From assembly GCA_021396245.1 (NCBI GenBank), contig WNYE01000001.1, positions 620,001-684,000 on the forward strand: a stretch of DNA of 64,000 nt, written 5' to 3'. A program made the translations under genes and the position numbers. Below are positions 44,550-54,911 of this stretch, piece after piece. Position 1 is the first letter of the stretch; the number at the start of each line of letters is the position of its first letter. The DNA is from Sporothrix humicola (lineage: Eukaryota > Ascomycota > Sordariomycetes > Ophiostomatales > Ophiostomataceae). The notes under the pieces are model-generated. The model ran no database searches. It worked only from the letters and a program-made list of their open reading frames with translations, and had not been told where the DNA came from.

Positions 44550-47159
44550 TTACTCCTCCGACACGCCCGTCAGACCGCCGACGATGCCTTGCATGCGGCG
44601 CCCCAGCAGATCGTCCGAGCTCTTGAGCTTGACGAGGCCCTTGTCGTCCTTGTCTGTCTTGTGGTTCTTGCCGTGGTGGTGGCGGGTGTGTGCCTTGCTC
44701 TTCTTGGGCTTTCCCTTAGAAGAGCCAGCACCGACACCGGCAGTCTTATCATCCGGCGTCGTGGCGGCCGTCGAGGTGGCTGTAGTCGACGTCGAGGTAG
44801 AGGCCGAGGCCGATGCTGGTGCTGCGGGCTTGGCCTCCTCCTTTGTAGGCTGGGGCACATCCTTGCTCAGAGAGACCTTCCCCTTGTTCTCTTTCGTCAT
44901 GCGCATCATCTCGAGCGGCGCCTCGTCGCCACTGCTCTCCGTACGGGCCGAGGGTTCTCGGTTGTGGCCCGGGACGGCCGTGGCCGGAGTGTTTGTCGGG
45001 ACCTGCGTCTTGGCGGCCGCCTTTGTGTCGACAGAGAGGGGAGCTTTCGCAGCTGTTGTTGTGGTCGTCGCAGCCTGCGTGTCATCTCGCGTCTTTGTCT
45101 CCCTAGATGTGGTGCGCCCTCTAGGCCGACTGATCGTTTCCGGAGCGTTCCGTGCCCGCACTTCATCGGCGTGCTGGAAGGCGTCCATGATCCAGCCTGC
45201 ACTGCGCTGGAACCACTTCCAGGCGGGCGGGTAGACGGCTGGGAACTGCAGGAAGCCGTGGCTGACACCGGGGATCAGCACAACCTCGGCGACGTCGCGG
45301 CGGTCGTCAAAGCCTTCGGCCAGAGCGTCGGACTCGCGGTACTCGACGCGGCGGCCGCCCGAGGCATGGTAGGCAGCTTTCACTCTCCTCAAACGGCCGG
45401 CAAAGATGACCGTGTCGTCCACAAGAGGATCGCGCTCGCCGGTCAAAAAGTAGGTTTTGGGGAAGTGGGCAAGCAACAGATCGGGCGCCAGGATGGGCGA
45501 CAACAAGTAATCCTGGGAAAAGTCGGGGCGGTTGTGCGGCCCGATATACAAAATGATCATAGCACGCATCATTTCGGGCGTGAGAACACGGTCGTTAAAG
45601 TAGGAGATGGTCGACGCCGTGGCAAGCTGTGTACTAATCGCCTGCGGGTGGTACGAGACTGTGGGAGCCTTGGAGTCGCTTGGCGGACTAGCACTACCTT
45701 CGCGGGCTTTCTCGGCGGACTCTTTCTCCTTCTCGCCTTTTGTCGAGGTGTCCTCCTTGGTGGCCACTGGCGTCAGTCCCAGCTCCCTCTTAAGCTCAGC
45801 GGTCGGGGTCTGTGGCCGCGAGTATGACGACACGCTGGCATGCGAGTAGGCCGGCTTGGGCGTGCGGGCTCTTGAGCTCTGGGAGCGGACCAGCTCGTCG
45901 TCGTCATCGAGGTCTTCATTGCTGCTATGGTCGCCATCCTCGCCGGCTGTGTCGACATGTGCAGGAGGGACTGCCTTTGTCATTTTCAGGCCCTCGTCGT
46001 CCGACTCGTGTGGCGTGCCGGCAATGTCGCTGTACTGCTTGGTCTTGCGCCGGAGCACGTTGCGGTTGGTAGCGCGCGTGCGGCGGTCGCGGATCAGGGC
46101 CATCTGCTCGTCGGACATCCAGTTGCCAATGTTGACGTCCATGCAGGGGTAGGTCAGCACCAGACCATCGGGCAAAGGCAGTCTGCGCTGGGAGGCACCG
46201 CCAGAGGACCGCTGCTGGGCCAGCATCAGCGTCATGGCTGCCGCGAGGTTGCCGCCGGCGCTGTCACCCGCCACAACAACCCGCACAGGCTCCTGGGCGG
46301 CCAGGCCGATACACCGACCGCGCGAGTTGACAAGCGTCGCGTAGGCATCGTAGCACTCGTTGAGTGCATAGGGGAAGGGGTACTCGGGGGCCTTTTTGTA
46401 GTCCAAACTTAAAACAGGCAGACCGGTCTTGACGGCCCACGAGAACAGGCGGTCGTCGTTGCAGCGCGGGTCCATGGCCACAAACCCGCCGCCAGGAATG
46501 TCGAGGATGACGCGGTTGATGCCCGAGGCCCGCAAGTTGTCAATGGATCCATCGTAGTACAGCCACGCCATGATGGGCTGGTCCTGGTAGTCGGAGGTGG
46601 CTGGGCGCGGGATGCGGATAAGCCGGGCCGGCCAGCGGGTGAGACGCGGTCCCAGCAAGCCCTGGAAGAAGCGCAGGTAAGGGGTGGTGCCCTTGTTCCA
46701 GCTCACTCTCAAGTGTTCAACGGTTAAATTGCCGCGGACCTTGCGGACCTTTTCGTCGGCCTTTTCGGCGGCCATAAGATAGAATCCAGAAAAGGCAATG
46801 CTGGCAATGTCGCGCAGCCACTTGGTGCGGATCTTCATGGCCGTCCAGAAGCCGGCATCCAGGGCCGTCAAGACCCATGTGGCCCGGAAGAACGTGGCGT
46901 CGTACATGTTGGTGAGTGGATCGGGCGAGGCAAGGCCGACGAGCGTGCTAAAGTTGCGGGCGGCATAGAGGTAGAGCATCGTGAGCAGGATGACCTGCCA
47001 TGCCGTCAGCTTTTTCGACAAGAGCTTGGACAGGGGGCGGGCACCGGGTGGTCCATTCTTGTCGCCGCGAGCGAGGTAGGCCGACCAAAAGGCGAGCACG
47101 GCGAGGACCTGCAGGCGCCGCGACTTGATGGACGGGCGGCCCAGCACGTGGTCGATCAT
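44550..47159 (-). CDS. HSL-type alpha/beta hydrolase (lipase/esterase) with long disordered insert and tail
   Basis: A single exon of 869 aa from the ATG at 47159 (MIDHVLGRPS). The frame is open 72 nt further upstream, but without an ATG. Residues 10-150 hold hydrophobic segments (VLAVLAFWSAYL; WQVILLTMLYLYA; IASIAFSGFYLMAA), suggesting membrane association. The hydrolase fold begins near 215: oxyanion segment IPGGGFVAM (Pro where many family members have His), nucleophile Ser300 in GDSAGG, acid Asp577 in GERDPLVDD and base His634 in GVSHGF. Between Ser300 and Asp577 is a charged, acidic, Ser-rich insert (about 350-500). Mammalian hormone-sensitive lipase also has its regulatory module between these residues. 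After 670 comes a low-complexity Ala/Thr/Ser and Lys/His tail. It probably hydrolyses lipid or other esters; the substrate is unknown. Confidence 0.88.
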   Translation of the reverse strand: MIDHVLGRPSIKSRRLQVLAVLAFWSAYLARGDKNGPPGARPLSKLLSKKLTAWQVILLTMLYLYAARNFSTLVGLASPDPLTNMYDATFFRATWVLTALDAGFWTAMKIRTKWLRDIASIAFSGFYLMAAEKADEKVRKVRGNLTVEHLRVSWNKGTTPYLRFFQGLLGPRLTRWPARLIRIPRPATSDYQDQPIMAWLYYDGSIDNLRASGINRVILDIPGGGFVAMDPRCNDDRLFSWAVKTGLPVLSLDYKKAPEYPFPYALNECYDAYATLVNSRGRCIGLAAQEPVRVVVAGDSAGGNLAAAMTLMLAQQRSSGGASQRRLPLPDGLVLTYPCMDVNIGNWMSDEQMALIRDRRTRATNRNVLRRKTKQYSDIAGTPHESDDEGLKMTKAVPPAHVDTAGEDGDHSSNEDLDDDDELVRSQSSRARTPKPAYSHASVSSYSRPQTPTAELKRELGLTPVATKEDTSTKGEKEKESAEKAREGSASPPSDSKAPTVSYHPQAISTQLATASTISYFNDRVLTPEMMRAMIILYIGPHNRPDFSQDYLLSPILAPDLLLAHFPKTYFLTGERDPLVDDTVIFAGRLRRVKAAYHASGGRRVEYRESDALAEGFDDRRDVAEVVLIPGVSHGFLQFPAVYPPAWKWFQRSAGWIMDAFQHADEVRARNAPETISRPRGRTTSRETKTRDDTQAATTTTTAAKAPLSVDTKAAAKTQVPTNTPATAVPGHNREPSARTESSGDEAPLEMMRMTKENKGKVSLSKDVPQPTKEEAKPAAPASASASTSTSTTATSTAATTPDDKTAGVGAGSSKGKPKKSKAHTRHHHGKNHKTDKDDKGLVKLKSSDDLLGRRMQGIVGGLTGVSEE

Positions 47160-49192
47160 GGTGGTGGATGGAGGAGCTTCGTTCGCTGGTGATGTTGGTG
47201 ATAATCCGGGGAATCGAAGAGATGTCGTCAAAGTAATGCCTTGCCGAAGGGCGGCAACCCGATAGTGGAGTTAATGTTGTGGTCAGAAACGGAGATTGAA
47301 GTCCGAGTTGATGGACTACAGTATTGCAACGCAGAGTAGAGCAAAGGGATGAAGTGTGGTTGAAACGAGGCAGATGATGAACAAAGAAAATGCAAATGCA
47401 ATGAGGTCAGGGACTATTGCCCGTCAGATGACAAAGAAAGGAAAGCCAGGGCAGAAGAAGCGTCGTCGACAAGAAAAGAAGAGAAAAACAAGACGGGGAA
47501 AAGGACAGAAAAGGAGAATAGAAATTCGTATCCCTCGCGGGCTCGCGTCGTCTTCCAACTTTCTATTGCTGTATCGTCTTATGACCTTTCATCGTCAAAG
47601 TCATTTGTTGTTGTATCGACTTGTCTTTTCTCGCCTTTTTTCGATCTACCCAAACGTTTAAATTGGGATATCCACTTAAATCCAGTGGAAAAGGACGTCT
47701 TCGAATATGTGTCGTTCCTGGGCGACCCTTTTTGGCCCTGGTGATGCGTTGTGTTTTTTTGTGCCTGGTTTTTGTGTGTTGTGGTGTTTTTATGGAGTTG
47801 TCTGGCCGTTCGTTTTGACATGTGAATACTCCGTATTCCGTACGTTTGTAATTAACGCCAGTCAGGAGTATCAAGTGTTAGTGGCGGCAGGTTCGGCCTC
47901 ACACGGTGTAAGATTTGGTGCGTTTTGGCGGGGATTAACAACCACAATGGAGGCAAGAGCGAAGGACGACAAGGGAAAGAGAAGCACATGCTTTCACAAC
48001 GTCATGTGCGTCTTTGGGTCGCACAAAAAAGGCAAGTACGGGCCTGTAAGACGATGCGGCACGCTGTAAGTACCGTGCTGTGTGCCCCGTCGTTGTAGTG
48101 GGGGTGTCCACTAGAGCTTACATTCTCACAAGAATGTGGGGGAGCGGCCCCCAAATCGTGGGCAAAATCGTGTAAATCGCCGCATCCAGGCATATGACAG
48201 TCGTCCCAGTCGTCCAAAACCACTGAAACACACTGTATCCACACTGTGCCCGCACATCACTTTTCGCTCCCTTACACAGCACCCATCTTTCCATATTCGC
48301 TATCATCTGCTAACAACTGCCAAAAGAACGAGAAAAGAACAAAAAGAATGTGGGCAAAACTGCCAAAATGTGACTAGGCATGGACAAGCGCAGGGACGCA
48401 ATAGAGCTACACTTTTGGTGCCTGTGCCAGTGGCAATCATTTCGATGTCGCGAGAAGCTCTCAACGCGAAGCAACAGACAGTGCAAAGTTACTTTTTGAG
48501 GCTCAAAGTAATATTGGTGTTGGACGGCCAAATTTTGTGCTCATGTTCTGCTGACGTCTTGTGAAGCATGAACCGCGAATAGCCATAGCCATAACTATAG
48601 CCATAACCATAGCCATCCATCCCGCGCGGAGTCGGCCGAATCAGACGGCAAGATGCGATCCTCCAAAGGTCCAATGACCAAGATGTTTAAATGCACAAAC
48701 CCAGATGGTAGCCAATGGTGTTTATTTTGATTTTCGCTAAAACGACAATAAATGGAAAGAAGAAGAAACGCAAACGCAAGACGGCAATTGCCAAAAGTCA
48801 AAAGTCAAGAACGTTGCAAAGAAAACAAAACGAGTCAAATCCAAACCTCGCACCATTCGACAGACATCACCATATCCAGTCCGTTCCTTTTAACCACCGT
48901 CTGTCGATTTCCTTTCCTTTCCCAAATCTATCCCACCACCACCGTCGCCAACCGTTGCCGATGCTGCTGTGGGTGGGGATTTCGATGCCTTGGATGCCGT
49001 GGCCGCCGTGGCAGAGTCGTAGAGTTCGTAGACGTCGTTGTCGAGGCCGTGCTCGTGGTTGCTTCGGTCTCCAGATTAGCAGATGGCGTGTGTCTTGCCC
49101 GTCTTGCCCTGGATCGAGTGTTCTTCTTTCTAGAGGAGAGTAAAAAGCAATGGTCAGTACTGGATGTAGTTTGAGTCAAACAAAACACGGGC
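47160..49192. other. Intergenic region between hydrolase start and glutamate decarboxylase stop
   Basis: 2 kb without a supported gene. It has one TACTCCGTA at 47827-47835 followed at once by TATTCCGTA, and a hexanucleotide array at 48579-48614. The first part serves as the hydrolase promoter and the last few hundred bases as the 3' flank of the decarboxylase. Confidence 0.55.
48579..48614. repeat. Hexanucleotide repeat ATAGCC/ATAACC, six units
   Basis: The units are ATAGCC, ATAGCC, ATAACT, ATAGCC, ATAACC and ATAGCC, in register. It is non-coding. Confidence 0.8.
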
Positions 49193-50746
49193 CTAGGAAA
49201 AGGAACCAACGCGGAACTTGGGGTGGTTGTGCTCGGCACGGCTGCTGGCCATGTTGTGGTTGCGGACAAATTCCTGCGTCTTGCGGATGGCCTCCTTGTC
49301 CATGTTCTCCAAAAAGGTCATGCACAGCTTGATGTCGGAAATCAGCGCGTCGCACCGGTTCCACGTGAAATCCTCGCGCACGACGACGCGCAGCATCTTG
49401 AGGCCGTCGGTGTGGGGCGCCATGGTGTAGGCGGGGACGACCCAGCCGCGGACGCGCAGCTGGTGGGCGAGGGCGAACTCGTCGTACACGCGCTCGTTGG
49501 CATTGTTCTCGATCTCGTCGTCGGCCTCGGGTACGGGCGGCAGGCGGAAAGCAACGAGCGGCAGGCCCTCGCCGGACTTCTTGGACATGATGACAAAGCC
49601 CAGCTTCTCGAGCGAGTCGGACAGGTAGTCGGCGGTGCGGGTCAGGTTGGACATGATGGCGCGGTAGCCGTGCTTGCCGAGGCGGATCAGCTGGTAGTAC
49701 TGGCCAATGACCTGGGAGGCGCCCTTGGAGAAGTTGAGAGTGAAAGACGACTGGTCGGCGCCGAGGTAGTTGATGTTGAAGACGAGCTCCTGGGGCAGGT
49801 ACTCGGCGGAGCGCCAGACGACCCAGCCGACACCGGGGTAGACCAGGCCGTACTTGTGGCCGGAGACGTTGATCGAAACAACGCGGGGCAGGCGGAAGTC
49901 CCACTCGAGGCTGGGCATGACGAAGGGGGCGACAAAGCCGCCGCTGGCAGCGTCGACGTGGATCGGGGTGTCGAGACCACGCTCAATCAGGAGGTCATTG
50001 ACGGCCTTAACGTCTTCGTACTCGCCTGTGTAGGTGGTGCCCATAATGCAGCAGATACCAATGGTGTTCTCGTCGATCAGGTTGACGACCTCCTCAGGGT
50101 CAATGACGAAGCGGTCGGGTGTGCAGTACACGAGCTTCTCCTCGATCTCAAAGTAGCGGGTAGCCTTCTCCCAGCAGACCTGGACGGCGGACGACATGAT
50201 GATGTTGGGGTTCTCGAAGGACTTGCCCTCGGCCTTGCGCTTGTTCTTCCAGCGGCGCTTCATGGCGAGGACGCCGAGCATGATGGCCTCGGAAGAGCCG
50301 ACACAGGACGTGCCGACAGCGCCATCGCCCGCGCTGGGACCGACGGGGGCGTGGAAGAGGCGGCCGATCATGGAGACGCAGCGGTTCTGGATGTCGGCGG
50401 ACTGGGGGTACTCTTCGTAGTCGATAAAGTTCTTGGAGAAGGACTCGGTCATGAGCTTCTCGGCCTCGTCCTCCATGTAGGTGGTGACGAAGGACGCGAG
50501 GTTCAGCATGGGGTTGCCGTCCAAACTGAGCTCGTCCTTGATCATGCGGTAGGCGACCTCCTTGGGCATCTCGGTCTCGGGCATCTCGTGGCGGGGCAGG
50601 TCGGCCGAGGCAAAGCGGGAGCCGTAGACGGAGGTCGTGAAGCAGTCGGCATCGTTGGCGAGCTGAAGGTGGGACTTCTTGAGCTCCTTGTCGAGGTGCT
50701 TCTCGGTGGTAGCATTTTCATGCTTGATCTCTGCGAGATGGACCAT
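49193..50746 (-). CDS. gad1: Glutamate decarboxylase (PLP-dependent)
   Basis: A single exon of 517 aa. The ATG at 50746 (CCGCCACCATGGTCCATC) is chosen; the open frame continues upstream but has no other ATG. It makes GABA and CO2 from L-glutamate, the first step of the GABA shunt, normally in the cytosol. Group II PLP-decarboxylase landmarks are present: GTSCVGSSEAIMLG (phosphate and cofactor contacts), HVDAASGGFVAPF (Asp pairing with the pyridine nitrogen), and the Schiff-base lysine Lys298 in SGHKYGLVYPGVGW. The length and the N-terminal region (MVHLAEIKHENATTEKH) fit filamentous-fungal GADs. The protein ends in a short basic tail. No calmodulin-binding C-terminus of plant type is obvious. 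It is on the minus strand with a 2-kb gap to the hydrolase downstream. Confidence 0.93.
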   Translation of the reverse strand: MVHLAEIKHENATTEKHLDKELKKSHLQLANDADCFTTSVYGSRFASADLPRHEMPETEMPKEVAYRMIKDELSLDGNPMLNLASFVTTYMEDEAEKLMTESFSKNFIDYEEYPQSADIQNRCVSMIGRLFHAPVGPSAGDGAVGTSCVGSSEAIMLGVLAMKRRWKNKRKAEGKSFENPNIIMSSAVQVCWEKATRYFEIEEKLVYCTPDRFVIDPEEVVNLIDENTIGICCIMGTTYTGEYEDVKAVNDLLIERGLDTPIHVDAASGGFVAPFVMPSLEWDFRLPRVVSINVSGHKYGLVYPGVGWVVWRSAEYLPQELVFNINYLGADQSSFTLNFSKGASQVIGQYYQLIRLGKHGYRAIMSNLTRTADYLSDSLEKLGFVIMSKKSGEGLPLVAFRLPPVPEADDEIENNANERVYDEFALAHQLRVRGWVVPAYTMAPHTDGLKMLRVVVREDFTWNRCDALISDIKLCMTFLENMDKEAIRKTQEFVRNHNMASSRAEHNHPKFRVGSFS

Positions 50747-52318
50747 GGTGGCGGTTGTGGGTGTTGTAAGTGTTTGTTGTCTGTTTTTGGCAGTAGTGTG
50801 TAAGTAAGTGGAAGCTATTTGGAAACTGAAAGAGCTTGGCAAACTAACAGAGAGGAAGAGAGACCAAATTGGAGCTTGCTGCTGTGATGAGCCGTCTGTT
50901 ATATAGCTGAGGGGTTAGCAAGCTGTTGCACAAAGTAAACGAGCTCCAATGTCAAAGTCGTGGTCTCCAGGGGTCCTGACGAGGTCGACCATCCCATCTC
51001 TGAGGGCATTGTTGTCGAGGGAAGCTCCCAGAACAGCTCCCAGACGCTCTCGTGTACCCCCATCCTTCCCGAGCTCCCGTCAGTCCCGCAATCCCCGTCC
51101 TCCCGTCTTGGGTTACCACGCCCCTGTTATGGTGGGGTGATGAGAGGTGCACGAGCAGGGAGCAGCAGGGAGCAGCAAAATGAGCAGGAGCAAAAGCAGC
51201 TGTCGCCGTGGGCAGGTTGGGAGACAAGACCAGAAGGGATGCACGACAGGATGAGGGCGAAATAAGCAGAACGTGCTGCCTCAACATTCGTGCTGCCTCA
51301 ACATTCGAGATTCGAAATTGGGGGTCAACAGTGTTATTGGGGGACGACAGGGAAGCTTGTCTTACCGAGCGAGTGTACACGCAAAAAGAGGGTGACGTGC
51401 CGTCAGAAAGTGAGGCAATATGGGGTGAGTCGGGTGAGGATTGGGAAGTGAGGCAAAATGAGAGATTTGACGAAAAAGAAGAAAGAAAACAAAAAAGTAG
51501 ATAGGGAGAAAAAGAAAGGGCCCAAGACGGAGCAGTTGGGGGGCGGAGGCAGCCCAATATGAAGGAAAGAGTGACGAGTACCTTCCCCAAAGAAAAAAAG
51601 ACAGCTCGGGAGAGCTAAGAGGGAAGGCAGGGCGGGATGGTCAACTTGACAAAGGGAAAGAGCTATCCAGTCTTCAACCGTGCAGAGGCCAATGGGGCTT
51701 GCGTAGCTGCCATGCACGACGCACGAACACGCATTGCATACAAGATGCTTGTTTGCTCTTTCCTTTTTACGTCTTTTTTACGTTTCCATTGACATGGTCC
51801 CGCCGTGTTTGTTGGTGTTGCTGCTTGCTTTCCTTGCCGTCCTTGTCGTCCTTCGTCGCACCTTCCCAGCTTCCGTCCCACACGCCCCTCCCTCTTTCCT
51901 CCTTCTGCATCACGTCTGACAAGCACATTATGTCCAAAGACGGCCATTCCATTTGCTAGCTTCTCATCACAGCTCGTCACAGCTCTGGACCAGGACGTAC
52001 TTGTATTACTCTCGTACGTCCTCTTTTTTACTATCTGAGTTATCATGGTTGTTGCTTTGGTTGTTTGCTGTACCCCAACTCACCATCTTTCTTGGCTTTT
52101 GCTTGTCATTGCTTTTGCTTCTTCTGGGAGCAGAGCTCTCTTTGCAAGTTCGCCGCTTTTTTGCTAGGGGCGTGTCGAGTGGAGAAGGAGGGGACAAGAG
52201 GGGACAAGAGGAGACGAAAGAGTGGGGCATGGTCGCTGCACCAGGGAAGGAACGATTTGCAGCCAGCATGCCAGACAGCGCCAGACAGCGCCAAAAGGCG
52301 TCAAAGAACGCCAGATGT

Positions 52319-52358
52319 CGCCCAGAACACTCCACTGGCGTTTGGCGTGTTCTGGGCG
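52319..52358. repeat. Perfect 12-bp inverted repeat (GC-rich hairpin)
   Basis: CGCCCAGAACAC at 52319-52330 pairs with GTGTTCTGGGCG at 52347-52358 across a 16-nt loop. GCGCCAGACA direct repeats precede it at about 52275-52295. It is in non-coding DNA. Confidence 0.8.
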
Positions 52359-53055
52359 CTGAAGCCAGGTCGAATCCGGCCGGCGGCTTACAGAGAACCG
52401 ACAATATCGAAAAGAGGCGATAAAACTAGACGGCAATAAACGACGATAGTCAATAATACGGTTTTGCAAAAAGAGGCAACGTGTTTACGAGGCTCGCGAG
52501 ACCTCTCTAGGTTTACGGAAATGCCAATACGATAGGAGGTAAAGAAGGCAAAGAAACGCAAAGAGGGGCAGGGGCAATGTCTTCGTCGTCCTTTTGCTGC
52601 CGTTCTGTCTGTCTCCTTCCTCTTTTTTCGTCTTCTCTTTCCACCCTGACGTCCTCAGCCCCAGGGGCGATTAAACGAGGTGGAAAAACAGCCAACTTTA
52701 CAACCAGTATCCAGACGAGCCAGAGCGTCTGTGAGGGTCGTGCACAGTACTCCCACTCGACGTCGTACATCGTACACGGTACTTCGTACATCCTTGCACA
52801 CATCTGCACGAGCAGAAAACAGAAAAGCTTGATTCTGAATTAGTGCATTGGATCGTGTCCACAGACGAGGGCGGTGTGAAGGTGCTGTTGCAGTTTTTGT
52901 CGGGCCTGCACTCGTTTTCCTCGTTACGTCTCTCGGATCCTGTCCCGCGGGGCGCAGAGCCAGAAACGAAACAGACTCGTCTCCAAAGTCCTCCCTCTTT
53001 TCCAAAAGTAACATGAGTTGCGTCGTATAAAGTAACAAATAATGCCATGCAAGCG

Positions 53056-53105
53056 GGATGCAAGCAGGTGCAACTGGATGCAATTGGATGCAGTGGGATG
53101 CAATG
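53056..53105. repeat. 10-bp minisatellite GGATGCAATN, five units
   Basis: Five units in strict 10-bp register: GGATGCAAGC, AGGTGCAACT, GGATGCAATT, GGATGCAGTG and GGATGCAATG. The last unit is the reverse complement of the CATTGCATCC unit at 33309-33370. Confidence 0.85.
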
Positions 53106-54911
53106 CAGTGTTTCGGAGAACAAGAAGAGTCGTCAGCATGCAGGAGATGAGGACCCGTGGTAGTGTGGGAGGGAGGAAGTGGACATGGAGTAAAGTCGTA
53201 AAAGAAAGGTGATGAAAAGTGAGGCCTCACAGGAGTCGAATTTGTCTCCTGTTCCTTCCTGGCTAGTGGTCTGCAAGAAGGACCGACGTTGATGGATGCC
53301 GCCAGGGCGAGCCAGGGCAGGAACGAGCCAGCACTCAGGGGAAGAGGGGCAACCACGCGTTCGCTGTTCGACGCCAGGTTTTGGTGACATCATTGGGCTG
53401 TTGGGTCACTGCTGCTGTTTGGTGTGTGCAGGGGTGTCAATCCACTAAAAGTACGTCGCACACACAGCGGGGTAAATCGACGTCGAAGAACAGCGATCCA
53501 TGCGCTCCTGTGCCTGCCCCTCACACAGGCACATGAAGGCAAGCAGACAAGAGACAAGTCCCCTCTCTTTCTTTCTCCCATCGCAGGTCGCATCGCACGG
53601 CCAAGACTGCGCTTCTCTCGGGACGGTCCTGTCAAAAGGCTTGGCCTTTTTGTGTTGGTTTGTTTTCATGTTTGATTCTGTGTTTATGTCTACGACAAGA
53701 TGTGTTGGCCAAGACGGAGTCTTTCGTTTGTTTCTTTTGTTTGTTTTTTTCTCAATCCTTCAGCTGAAAGCGTGGGGGACAAGTTTGAGAAACACAACAT
53801 CACAACCTGGATCAGAGACCGAGTACACTTGTGCACCATCTTCCGATTCCCCCGTGGCCGAGACACAGTTCCTGGTTCGACGACATCTGGTCCATCGATG
53901 CTAGTGCTGGATCTGGCGTCCTGGGGCTGAACTTGAATGATGTGTGATGAAATGCCCTCCAAAAGATACAACAAGGCATTCATGTGGAAAGCATCCAATA
54001 AAATGACTGGAGAAGCCCACATCATGATGCCCAGGACGATGGACGAGTTTTCAGTATAAAGGATAAATCGTGTGATGAAAGCATGGCCTTTTCATCATGG
54101 AACTTCGGCATAGCCGACTATCCGAATGTTGTGGAGGAGCCTCAGAAAGGATGGACAACTGGGCTTTGACGAGAAACAACGAGCAAGTAACAGTACGACA
54201 CGGCAGACACTTTCTGTGTCGTTGTCAAGTGCCTTTGTAAATCGCGCACACCGCCTGCCGATCGAAGATACTGGAACTGAAAAAAAAAATAGGAGGTTCC
54301 TGTTTGGGATTGGTCTGGAGATTCTGGTGTTCTTCCGAGTCGAAAGCTGGGTTCGGTCTTGCATGAAAGAATGGCCGAGGAGACGCAAGAAAAAGGCAAG
54401 CCAAAAGGAAGCTTGCAACCAAGCTTCTGACTTTTTGCGTGGACCTTGTGCGTGGGTCTTTGCAAGACCTGGTTGGTGGAGTCCGGATCACGGATCTGAT
54501 CGGCCACGATAGGCGTGGACTGGAGAAAACGGCACAGGATTAACAGGAGAGAGGTTAGGTTGATGGCAGTATCTCAACTGCTTCATGCCACGGCCTCGAA
54601 CCTTGAAATTCAAACAAAAATAGGCGTGGTCAAACTCACTTCGCCACCCCCTTTTGGCCAATTTACACACCAAAGAGTATGGGGTGACGTTTTGATGTTT
54701 CGTGTTTTAGTCACCTTCTACGGTTGTTCGATGTCTTCCATGGATTTCTTGGCTTCTCGGTCAAAATGTGGGATGTGTGATGTGGGATGCTTTTTATTGT
54801 GCAATAGTCGACTTTCTCAAATCCACAAAATAACATCGACGATTTCAGGGTGGTTCGTCAATTATACGAAACGTACACAAACCCCTAGAAAAATCCTCTA
54901 TTAAAAATCAT

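Larger units (their letters stand above)
50747..54911. other. 4.2-kb region without a supported gene
   Basis: Begins with the glutamate decarboxylase promoter and CT-rich minus-strand leader. It then holds a purine-rich tract (about 51380-51590), a GC-rich hairpin at 52319-52358 beside an 11-bp tandem repeat, and a 10-bp minisatellite at 53056-53105. Open frames here show no protein-like composition. The right end is the 3' flank of the piggyBac-derived gene. Confidence 0.5.

Noticed and set aside
47160..47231. 24-codon upstream extension of the hydrolase
   Set aside because: The extension has no ATG. The ATG at 47159 starts the MIDHVLGRPS sequence.
49223..50803. 526-codon plus-strand frame opposite glutamate decarboxylase
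   Set aside because: It is the antisense of a GC-rich exon. The decarboxylase frame has all family motifs.
50747..50842. 32-codon upstream extension of glutamate decarboxylase
   Set aside because: The extension contains no ATG. The ATG at 50746 has a good initiation context and gives the usual family length.
54575..54640. Minus-strand A-box-like and T-arm-like strings suggesting a tRNA
   Set aside because: The T-stem has a mismatch and no acceptor stem pairs at the right spacing.
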